Assembly: GCA_943370145.1 (NCBI GenBank)
Contig: CALRPY020000106.1
Location: forward strand, 1-6,981
Direction of reading: 5' to 3'
Length of the DNA stretch: 6,981 bases
Source of the DNA: Ga0077536 sp943370145
GTDB lineage: Bacteria > Pseudomonadota > Gammaproteobacteria > Ga0077536
Position 1 is the first letter of the stretch; every line of letters starts with the position of its first letter. A model generated the notes under the pieces. It did no database searches. It was given only the letters and a program-made list of their open reading frames with translations, and was not told the DNA's origin. Made by a program: the position numbers and the translations under genes. Positions 1-5,386 of the stretch are shown here, piece after piece.

Positions 1-51
1 GTTGAGAAACCGGGAAATCTCCTCTGCACCCACCGCGCGAGCCTTGGCCAT
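1..51 (-). CDS. N-terminal fragment of an unidentified protein (continues past left edge)
   Basis: Reading the minus strand from an ATG at 51-49 gives an open frame of 17 codons, MAKARAVGAEEISRFLN, which leaves the window without a stop. A strong purine-rich ribosome binding site (GGAGGGGAG, 63-55) lies directly upstream with its GGAGG core 7 bases from the ATG. That is the main reason to believe the start, because the frame itself is too short to judge. The gene points the same way as the cluster upstream and starts 189 bases after the VOC gene stops. The visible residues are not enough to name a family. The short acidic helix ending in Phe-Leu is loosely like the beginning of small hotdog-fold (PaaI-type) thioesterases, which would suit a CoA-ester pathway, but this is a guess. 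Confidence 0.6.
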   Translation of the reverse strand, partial: MAKARAVGAEEISRFLN

Positions 52-54
52 GAA

Positions 55-63
55 CTCCCCTCC
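55..63 (-). promoter_or_regulatory. Ribosome binding site of the left-edge gene
   Basis: On the minus strand the bases GGAGGGGAG precede TTC and then ATG. The match to the anti-Shine-Dalgarno sequence is long and well placed, and it fixes the start of the truncated gene at 51. A weak promoter candidate lies further upstream on the same strand: a TTTTCA box and an AATTAT box 15 bases apart (about 109-135). The spacing is short and both boxes match consensus at only four of six positions, so it is not listed as a promoter. Confidence 0.6.
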
Positions 64-148
64 GTCGAGACACGGGAGAGCATGATCTTCACCGACCGAC
101 GCCGCAATAATTCAGCGCGCTGTTCTCTGAAAACGAGGGGATCCCTGA

Positions 149-173
149 GGTGTCAGATTTCAAATCTGACACC
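149..173. repeat. 25-base palindrome (GGTGTCAGATTT / AAATCTGACACC)
   Basis: Two perfectly complementary 12-base arms, GGTGTCAGATTT at 149-160 and AAATCTGACACC at 162-173, are separated by one base. An A-T pair flanks them (148/174), and TTTT follows on the plus strand at 174-177. The AT-rich centre contrasts with the surrounding GC-rich DNA. It lies between the stop of the VOC gene (241) and the start of the left-edge gene (51). As DNA it could be a dispersed intergenic palindrome or a dyad-symmetric operator. As RNA it is a long stem with almost no loop, so a real hairpin would open a few central pairs. The T-run is on the plus-strand side, the wrong orientation for a minus-strand intrinsic terminator. 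From memory, very similar palindromes recur between genes in proteobacterial genomes, but this could not be checked here. Confidence 0.75.
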
Positions 174-240
174 TTTTCTCCACGCCGGCCTCTCCCGAGG
201 CGCGAGAGAAGAAGCTCGTGCGCCTGCTTGCCGGGCCGTT

Positions 241-939
241 TCAGCCCGCTGACGCGATCTTCACCGGCGGCGAGTTCTCGCTCAGCTCCCGCGTGACGAC
301 CTCGTCCGGCAGATCGAAGGCGCCGCCGAAGCCGGCGTCCATCTGGGTGTATTCGGGCCTGCCGGTGCCGGCCGGTGGCTGAGGCACGGGCGTCGCAGGG
401 CGGGCCCAGGGCGCGGGATTCTTGTAGCGCGCGAGTTCAGCCGGGGAGATGCCGTTCAGCGCGACGACCTCGGGGTCGATCCAGGCTTCGGCATCGATGG
501 CCTGGCCGTTCGAGGTCGACACTTCCAGCACCAGGTTTTCCGGGCCGCCGAAATAGATCGACTTGCAGAAGCCGTGGTCCAGCGGCCCCAGCACGCGCAC
601 GCCGCGCGAGCGGATGCGGTCGCGCATGGCGTAGAGCTCGTCGTCGGTATCGCAGTTGAAGGCGATGTGCTGGGTGACGCCCGGGGCTGCGGGCTTGACC
701 GGGTTCCCGGCGTGGGACACGCCGAACTGCGTCGGGATGTCCTTCACTGCGGGCGCGAACACGAAGGCGACCGAGCAGCTCGGCGAGAGCTCCATGAACG
801 CGTGGAAATAGCCGTCGACGTTATGCATCCAGTACAGCGCCTTCAGCTTCATGCCGAGGACGTCGGAGAAGAACTCGATCTGCGACTTGACGTCGGCCGT
901 CATGATCGCGAGGTGGTGAACGCCGTTCAGGGTGGACAT
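241..939 (-). CDS. VOC (glyoxalase/extradiol dioxygenase fold) family protein
   Basis: A 232-residue cytoplasmic protein of the vicinal oxygen chelate superfamily, whose members use a divalent metal for ring cleavage, isomerisation or lyase reactions. Two beta-alpha-beta3 modules are visible, roughly residues 6-63 and 87-141. Candidate metal ligands are His9 in VHHLAI, Glu50 in FMEL, His91 in QHIAF and Glu139 in LVLEVS. The His/His/Glu set at 9, 91 and 139 would fit a dioxygenase-like site, and the fourth ligand would fit a glyoxalase-like site. Residues after about 143 form a Pro/Ala-rich extension of some 90 residues (for example PATPVPQPPAG) outside the core fold. The start at 939 is chosen over an upstream in-frame ATG at 1035 because AGGAGG at 953-948 is 8 bases before it and the family N-terminus (xGVHHLAI) begins just after; the extra 32 residues look like non-coding translation. 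The gene follows the hydrolase after 135 bases. Substrate unknown; ring cleavage or isomerisation in a catabolic route is an inference from neighbours. Confidence 0.88.
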   Translation of the reverse strand: MSTLNGVHHLAIMTADVKSQIEFFSDVLGMKLKALYWMHNVDGYFHAFMELSPSCSVAFVFAPAVKDIPTQFGVSHAGNPVKPAAPGVTQHIAFNCDTDDELYAMRDRIRSRGVRVLGPLDHGFCKSIYFGGPENLVLEVSTSNGQAIDAEAWIDPEVVALNGISPAELARYKNPAPWARPATPVPQPPAGTGRPEYTQMDAGFGGAFDLPDEVVTRELSENSPPVKIASAG

Positions 940-947
940 GGAATGGG

Positions 948-953
948 CCTCCT
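948..953 (-). promoter_or_regulatory. Ribosome binding site of the VOC gene
   Basis: A full AGGAGG on the minus strand lies 8 bases before the ATG at 939. It decides the start in favour of the shorter 232-residue product. Confidence 0.7.
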
Positions 954-984
954 GGCGAATGGAGGGCCGAGTCTGACCTCCACC

Positions 985-1014
985 GCGCCGCACCAGCAAT
1001 CGGTTGCGCGGCGC
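985..1014. other. GC-rich hairpin in the gap between the hydrolase and VOC genes
   Basis: Arms GCGCCGC (985-991) and GCGGCGC (1008-1014) are exactly complementary. Three more inner pairs (ACC with GGT) are possible across a small bulge. No T-run follows on the minus strand, so it is not a canonical intrinsic terminator. It could slow or attenuate read-through, or protect an mRNA end between the hydrolase stop (1075) and the VOC start (939). In such GC-rich DNA a 7-pair stem may also arise by chance. No convincing promoter was seen in the 135-base gap. Confidence 0.3.
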
Positions 1015-1074
1015 CTGTGAAGCCGGCGCGCGCATGGCCGCGCCATGACGAGGGACCTGCCTGCGGGCAGCGCC

Positions 1075-1770
1075 TCAGAGGTGGCGGCGGAAGAAGTCGA
1101 CGGACAGCCCCAGCGCGCGGGCCGCGTCTTCCTCGCGGTAGGGCCGGCCGCCCTTGCGCGCGAAGGCGTGGTCCGCCTCGGGGTACTTGTGGATCTCGAC
1201 CAGCGGGTTCGCGCCGAGCCGGCGCTCGAGCAGCGCGTTGATCTCGGGCTGCACCCAGCGGTCCTTCATCGCCATGTGCAGCATCAGCGGGCGATGCAGG
1301 TGCTTCGCTTCCCTGATGTTGTGCTCGATGTAGGTGCCGTAATAGGCGACTGCGCAGTCGATGTCGGTGCGGCAGCACATCAGGTAGCAGAGCTTGCCGC
1401 CGAGGCAGTAGCCCACCGCGCCGACCTTGCCATTGCACTCGGGCAGCGCTTTCAGGAAGGCGCGGGTGTCCTCCATGTCCTGCACGCCGAGGTCGTAGTC
1501 GAACTCGTAGTAGAGGTCGAAGGCCTTCTCCGCATCGGCCGGGTTGCGGTCCGAGAGTTCGACACCCGGCTCCTGGCGCCAGAAGAGATCGGGCACCAGG
1601 CACACGTAGCCGGCCTCGGCGAACTCGTGCGCGTGGTGGCGCATCGTGTCGTTGACGCCCCAGATCTCCATAATCGCGATGATCGCGCCCGCCGGGGTCC
1701 TGTCCGGCACGGCGAGATAGGCACCCATCTCGCCGTCACGGAGCGGCACCCGGATGTTGCTGCACCTCAT
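1075..1770 (-). CDS. Dienelactone hydrolase family alpha/beta hydrolase
   Basis: A 231-residue cytoplasmic hydrolase of the DLH family, the usual size for carboxymethylenebutenolidase and relatives. The catalytic triad can be read directly: nucleophile Cys122 in the elbow GYCLGG, Asp170 in MKDRWV and His201 in ADHAF. Glu35 in MEIWGVN is the family glutamate that gates the active-site cysteine. A cysteine rather than serine nucleophile is typical of true DLHs, which open enol-lactones in aromatic degradation, but many family members act on other esters or lactones. The gene begins 13 bases after the SDR stop, so the two are likely cotranscribed. The ribosome binding site is poor (a GAGTGG-like run only), which may mean translation coupled to the SDR. 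The start at 1770 gives the expected family N-terminus. The substrate cannot be read from sequence; a lactone formed in the same pathway is the simplest inference. Confidence 0.9.
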   Translation of the reverse strand: MRCSNIRVPLRDGEMGAYLAVPDRTPAGAIIAIMEIWGVNDTMRHHAHEFAEAGYVCLVPDLFWRQEPGVELSDRNPADAEKAFDLYYEFDYDLGVQDMEDTRAFLKALPECNGKVGAVGYCLGGKLCYLMCCRTDIDCAVAYYGTYIEHNIREAKHLHRPLMLHMAMKDRWVQPEINALLERRLGANPLVEIHKYPEADHAFARKGGRPYREEDAARALGLSVDFFRRHL

Positions 1771-1783
1771 CGCGCGGGCCCAC

Positions 1784-2569
1784 TCATTGTCGCGCGGCGG
1801 TGCCGCCGTCGATGACGAGGATGCTGCCGTTGCAGTAGGAGGCTTCGTCCGACGCGAGGTAGAGGCAGCCGTAGGCCATCTCGTCCGCCGTGCCGGCGCG
1901 CGCCATCGGCGTGATGTGGGAGGCGAGCACCGGATCGTCGAACACGCTCATCGCGGACTGGATCATCGGCGTGTCGGTATAGCCCGGGCACACGCAGTTG
2001 GTGCGAATACCGTCCTTCGCGTAGGTCGTCGCCAGCGCGCGGGTGAGGTTGATCACACCGCCCTTCGCCGCGCAGTAGGTGTGCGCGGTCGGCATGCCGA
2101 ACAGGCCCGAGATGCTCGCGACGTTGACGATGGCGCCCTTGCCCTGCTTCATCATCTGCCGGATGCAGGCGCGGTTGATGAAGGCGCAGGCGTCGAGGTT
2201 GAAGCCGATGACTTCGTGCCACTTGTCGGTCGTCGTGTCGTCCAGCGGATGCATGGAGCCCGGGCTCTTCTCGTTCCAGCTCCAGCCGACGCTCGCGGAG
2301 TGCACCAGCACGTCCACCCGCCCGTAGGCCGCAACCGTTGTGGCGACGATCTCATCCGCCGACTCGGGCTTCGCCAGGTCCTTCGCGAGCACCATGCCGC
2401 GCCCGCCCGCCGAGTGGACCTCGACGAGCGCCTCGTCGAGGTTCTTCTGCGTGCGCGACACGCCGACGACCGTCGCGCCCTCGCGCGCGAAAATCTGCAT
2501 GCACGCCCGGCCGATGCCCGTGCCCGCGCCGGTGATGATCGTGACCTTGTCCCTGACCCTGTCGCCCAT
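1784..2569 (-). CDS. Short-chain dehydrogenase/reductase (SDR), probably NADP(H)-dependent
   Basis: A 261-residue classical SDR with a Rossmann fold. The nucleotide-binding motif TGAGTGIG is at residues 13-20. The catalytic set is Asn124 (GFNLDA), Ser152 (VASISG), Tyr165 and Lys169 (YCAAK), with the usual Ser-Tyr spacing of 13. The arginine after the second strand (GVSRT, about residue 39) suggests preference for NADP(H). The PG motif (CPGYTDTPM) and the C-terminal IDGG are present. The common NNAG motif after strand 4 is instead HSAS (residues 90-93), followed by a loop of about 25 residues rich in Ser, Asp and Thr. The start at 2569 has AGGAG 6 bases upstream. A longer frame from a GTG at 2614 would translate part of the adjacent inverted repeat and is not accepted. 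Probable role: hydroxy/keto interconversion of a pathway intermediate, possibly the step before the upstream thiolase. Exact substrate unknown. Confidence 0.92.
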   Translation of the reverse strand: MGDRVRDKVTIITGAGTGIGRACMQIFAREGATVVGVSRTQKNLDEALVEVHSAGGRGMVLAKDLAKPESADEIVATTVAAYGRVDVLVHSASVGWSWNEKSPGSMHPLDDTTTDKWHEVIGFNLDACAFINRACIRQMMKQGKGAIVNVASISGLFGMPTAHTYCAAKGGVINLTRALATTYAKDGIRTNCVCPGYTDTPMIQSAMSVFDDPVLASHITPMARAGTADEMAYGCLYLASDEASYCNGSILVIDGGTAARQ

Positions 2570-2575
2570 GTTCAG

Positions 2576-2580
2576 CTCCT
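2576..2580 (-). promoter_or_regulatory. Ribosome binding site of the SDR gene
   Basis: AGGAG on the minus strand lies 6 bases before the ATG at 2569. It supports this start rather than the in-frame GTG at 2614, which lies inside the repeat arm. Confidence 0.65.
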
Positions 2581-2591
2581 GTGCCGTTTTA

Positions 2592-2722
2592 GCCACCGAG
2601 AACACCGAGAACACCGAGATCCTGGTGCGATAGCAGGTTGCAACGCTGCCCGCGCTTGCTCCGCGAAGCCGGCTGTTGCAGATCCACTCGCAAAACTCGG
2701 TGTTCTCGGTGTTCTCGGTGGC
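2592..2722. repeat. Inverted repeat with 27-base perfect arms made of a 9-base unit
   Basis: The left arm at 2592-2618 and right arm at 2696-2722 are exact reverse complements over 27 bases. Each arm is itself nearly three tandem copies of a 9-base unit, CACCGAGAA on the left and its complement TTCTCGGTG on the right. A second inner pair, TGCAAC (2638-2643) and GTTGCA (2675-2680), continues the dyad symmetry inward. The element fills most of the 162-base gap between the thiolase stop (2732) and SDR start (2569) and has no coding capacity. In the transcript it could fold into a very stable stem that might limit read-through or stabilise the upstream mRNA. Its layout (long terminal inverted repeats around a short core) resembles a miniature non-autonomous element or dispersed intergenic repeat. 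No clear target-site duplication was found. Similar repeats with this period are, from memory, scattered in many proteobacterial genomes. Confidence 0.85.
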
Positions 2723-2731
2723 AACTCAACC

Positions 2732-3919
2732 CTATAACCGTTCGATCAGCGTCGCGTTCGCCATGCCGCCGCTCTCGCACATGGTCTGCAGCCCGTAACG
2801 CCCACCGCGTGCTTCCAGCACGCGCAGCAGGTTCGCCATCAGGCGTCCGCCGCTCGCGCCCACCGGGTGGCCGAGCGCGATTGCGCCGCCGAAGGCGTTG
2901 ACGCGTTCGGGATCCGCGCCGACCGCCTGCTGCCACGCGAGGACCACCGACGCGAAGGCCTCGTTGACCTCGAAGGCGTCGATGTCGTCGATGGACAGGT
3001 TCGCGCGGGCCAGCAGCTTGCGCGTCGCAGGGATGACGCCGGTCAGCATCATCAGCGGGTCGTCGCCGGTCACCGCGAAATGCGTGATTGCGGCGCGCGG
3101 CGTGAGCCCGAGGCGCGCCGCCGTGCGTTCTTCCATGATCAGCAGCGCCGCCGCGCCGTCCGACACCTGGCTCGCGTTGCCGGCGGTCACGCTCCAGCGG
3201 ATCTCCGGGAAGCGGGCCGCCATGGCCTCGTCCTCGAACGGGGTCTTCAGCGACTGCAGCTTCTCCAGCGTGGTGTCGCCGCGGATGCCCTCGTCCGCCG
3301 CCACGCGCCGCGGGCCGTCCGGCGTCGGCACGTCGATGGGCACGAGGTCGCGCGCGGCGGACGGGATGTCGGCCGCGGCCAGCTGGTGCGAGCGCAGCGC
3401 GTAGCGGTCCTGCGCATCGCGCGAGAGATTGTGGCGGGCGGCGATGAGATCCGCCGAGATGCCCTGGTGCACGAGCCCCGCTGGGTAGCGCGCCTTGAAG
3501 CGCGGGCCTTCGCTGTCCTTGCCCATGCGATTGATGCGCATCGGCACCAGGCCCATCATCTCGACGCCGCCGGCGATCACGACGTCGTAGGCGCCGGCAA
3601 TGACGCCCTGTGCCGCGAAATCGATCGCCTGCTGCGCCGACCCGCACTTGCGGTCCAGCGTGACGGCCGGCACCGCCTCCGGCAGGCCCGCCGCGAGCGC
3701 CGCCTGGCGGCCGATGTTGCCGGCCTGCTCGGCGACCTGGATCACGCAGCCGGTGATGACGTCCTCGACCAGCGCCGGGTCGATGCCGGTGCGGCGCAGG
3801 AGCGCCGCGATGACTTCCGCGTACAGGTCGACCGGGTGGATCCCCGCCAGCGCGCCGTTCTCGCGCCCGCGTGCGAACGGCGAGCGGCAGACGTCGACGA
3901 TGACCGCCCGGCGCTGCAT
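2732..3919 (-). CDS. Thiolase (acetyl-CoA C-acyltransferase family)
   Basis: A 395-residue thiolase, the normal length for the family, cleaving 3-ketoacyl-CoA to acetyl-CoA (or propionyl-CoA) plus a shortened acyl-CoA, or running the reverse condensation. The active site is complete: nucleophilic Cys92 in RKCGSAQQA, NEAF at 319-322, His351 in GHPVGASGG and Cys381 in CESGGMANA. The N-terminal pattern GCVIQVAEQAGNIGR followed by AAGLPE resembles thiolases of the FadA5 kind that work in steroid side-chain and related acyl-CoA breakdown, more than the short-chain biosynthetic PhaA kind. This resemblance is recalled, not computed. Its ATG overlaps the carboxyltransferase TGA by one base (TGATG), so the two are translationally coupled. 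The Shine-Dalgarno match is weak (GGAAG), as expected for a coupled gene. The stop (TAG) is 10 bases before the inverted repeat. A beta-oxidation-type cleavage step in the same pathway is likely. Confidence 0.93.
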   Translation of the reverse strand: MQRRAVIVDVCRSPFARGRENGALAGIHPVDLYAEVIAALLRRTGIDPALVEDVITGCVIQVAEQAGNIGRQAALAAGLPEAVPAVTLDRKCGSAQQAIDFAAQGVIAGAYDVVIAGGVEMMGLVPMRINRMGKDSEGPRFKARYPAGLVHQGISADLIAARHNLSRDAQDRYALRSHQLAAADIPSAARDLVPIDVPTPDGPRRVAADEGIRGDTTLEKLQSLKTPFEDEAMAARFPEIRWSVTAGNASQVSDGAAALLIMEERTAARLGLTPRAAITHFAVTGDDPLMMLTGVIPATRKLLARANLSIDDIDAFEVNEAFASVVLAWQQAVGADPERVNAFGGAIALGHPVGASGGRLMANLLRVLEARGGRYGLQTMCESGGMANATLIERL

Positions 3920-5379
3920 CAGCTGAACTTCCGCAGCGACAGCTTGAGATCGGGCGACGACAGCTGCACCACCGGCGAGTTCGCGAGCTTCATGAGCCGC
4001 CGCACCTGGTCGAGCTCAGGCGAGGACAAGGTCGGGAAGCTGGTCTTCACCGGGCCGGCCGCGTAGGCCTTGTCGACTTCCGACGACGGCACCAGCGCGC
4101 GCAGGATGAGCTCGTCGTCGTTGCTCGTGCCGAAGCGCTTGTGCAGTTCCTCGAGCGTCGGCTGCTCGGGCGGATTGGCGCAGATTTCCTTCGCGCGCGG
4201 CGCGGACATGATCTTGTCCAGCACGTTCGGATCGATCGGCGCGACGGTTTCGCCGTAATGCTTCGCCGCGTACTGGATGACCTCGTCCGGGATCACCGAG
4301 TAACGCTTGCCGGTGACGATGTTCAGCACCGCCAGCGTGCCGACCAGCTGGCTGAAGGGCGTCGCCATGCCCGGATAGCCGAGCTCGCGGCGCACGACCG
4401 CGGTTTCGCGCAGCACCTCGTCGAGGCGCTCGGACATGCCGTGCTGGACCAGCTGCGCCTTCATCGTGCCGACCATGCCGCCCGGGATCTGGTGCTGCAC
4501 GGACAGCACGTCGTACTCGGCGTACTGGTTGACGAGGAAGCCACCGGCCTTGCCCATCGCCTCGAAATGCGCCGAAACGGGCGGCAGCAGCGAGGTGTCG
4601 ATGTTGTGGGTGTGGCCCAGCAGCTCGACGTTGCGGGTCATGATTTCGATCGACGGCACGGACGGACCGTTCGCCATCGGCCGCACCGCCGTGTGCAGGA
4701 TGCTGACGCCGAGCTCGAGCGAATCGAGATAGGCCTTCGCCGACTGGCCCAGCAGGTTGTTCGAGTGGAACTCGATCGGCTTGCCGCGCGACTTCGCGAC
4801 GATCGCCGGCAGCAGGGTCTTCAGCCGCTCCTTCTCCAGCACGCCGGCGGTGTCGTAGAGCAGGATGGTGTCGATGTCCGGGCACACCGAGAGCTTGTCC
4901 GCCTTGTCGGCGTAGTACTCGTCGGTGTGCACGGGCGAGAGCGTGAACATGATCGAGCCCGCGACTTCCGAGCCGAACTCTTTCGCGACCTTCGCCAGCC
5001 GGTGCATCTTGTCGATGTTGAAGAGCACATCGTAGATCCAGAAGCTGCGGCAGCCGTGGACGTTCAGCTGGCGCATCCAGGCGTCCATCAGCGAGTCCGG
5101 CGTGACGCTGAAGGTCACCGACGCGTTCGAGCGCATGCCGGCGCGGATCTTCGTGCGTGGCATCGCCTGCACCAGCAGGTCCAGGCCCTCCCACGGGTTT
5201 TCGCGGCAGTACTTGATGAGGCATTCGAACATCGACGAGCCGGTGAGGTCGATCACGCGGTAGCCGGTGCGATCGACCAGTGGGGCGACCGGCAGCGCGT
5301 GGCCGGCCTGCATGCGCATGCCCCACAGGCTCTGCTGGCCGTCGCGCATCGTTTCGTCGAGGAATTCGATATGTGCCAT
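3919..5379 (-). CDS. Biotin-dependent carboxyltransferase, PYC/OADA (HMGL-like) family, divergent active site
   Basis: A 486-residue protein with an N-terminal HMGL-type TIM barrel (about residues 3-270) and a C-terminal PYC_OADA domain (about 280-450), as in pyruvate carboxylase subunit B, oxaloacetate decarboxylase alpha and transcarboxylase 5S. Family marks include RDGQQS at 12-17 (metal Asp13, with Arg12 and Gln16 matching substrate-binding residues of pyruvate carboxylase), Arg83, GPSVPSIE near 238, HQIPGG near 296 and ATPFSQLVGTLAVLN near 339. No biotinyl domain is fused, which agrees with a separate carrier gene two genes upstream. Three usual catalytic positions look altered: the carbamylated Lys of the KD motif is Tyr175 (LLYDTAG), the second His of HxH is Asn207 (EFHSNN), and the Thr/Ser after PGG is Gly304. 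The acceptor may therefore not be pyruvate or oxaloacetate. It starts 7 bases after the biotin carboxylase, with AGGAG at 5394-5390, and overlaps the thiolase start. Confidence 0.88.
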   Translation of the reverse strand: MAHIEFLDETMRDGQQSLWGMRMQAGHALPVAPLVDRTGYRVIDLTGSSMFECLIKYCRENPWEGLDLLVQAMPRTKIRAGMRSNASVTFSVTPDSLMDAWMRQLNVHGCRSFWIYDVLFNIDKMHRLAKVAKEFGSEVAGSIMFTLSPVHTDEYYADKADKLSVCPDIDTILLYDTAGVLEKERLKTLLPAIVAKSRGKPIEFHSNNLLGQSAKAYLDSLELGVSILHTAVRPMANGPSVPSIEIMTRNVELLGHTHNIDTSLLPPVSAHFEAMGKAGGFLVNQYAEYDVLSVQHQIPGGMVGTMKAQLVQHGMSERLDEVLRETAVVRRELGYPGMATPFSQLVGTLAVLNIVTGKRYSVIPDEVIQYAAKHYGETVAPIDPNVLDKIMSAPRAKEICANPPEQPTLEELHKRFGTSNDDELILRALVPSSEVDKAYAAGPVKTSFPTLSSPELDQVRRLMKLANSPVVQLSSPDLKLSLRKFS

Positions 5380-5386
5380 GGTGGCC

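Noticed and set aside
149..177. Intrinsic terminator from the palindrome plus TTTT
   Set aside because: The T-run follows the stem only on the plus strand, where no gene ends; transcription of the surrounding genes is on the minus strand. The single-base loop is also atypical.
188..201. Small GCCTC-tccc-GAGGC hairpin downstream of the VOC gene
   Set aside because: The stem is only five pairs with no T-run on the minus strand, and such stems are common by chance in GC-rich DNA.
940..1035. N-terminal extension of the VOC protein from an ATG at 1035
   Set aside because: The 32 extra residues are Arg/Pro-rich with no family similarity, and AGGAGG is correctly placed for the ATG at 939.
2570..2614. 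N-terminal extension of the SDR from a GTG at 2614
   Set aside because: The extra residues (MFSVFSV...) simply translate the 9-base repeat arm, and a good ribosome binding site serves the ATG at 2569.
2592..2722. CRISPR array suggested by the repeated 9-base units
   Set aside because: The units are contiguous with no spacers and the two groups are in inverted orientation, which fits an inverted repeat and not a CRISPR array.
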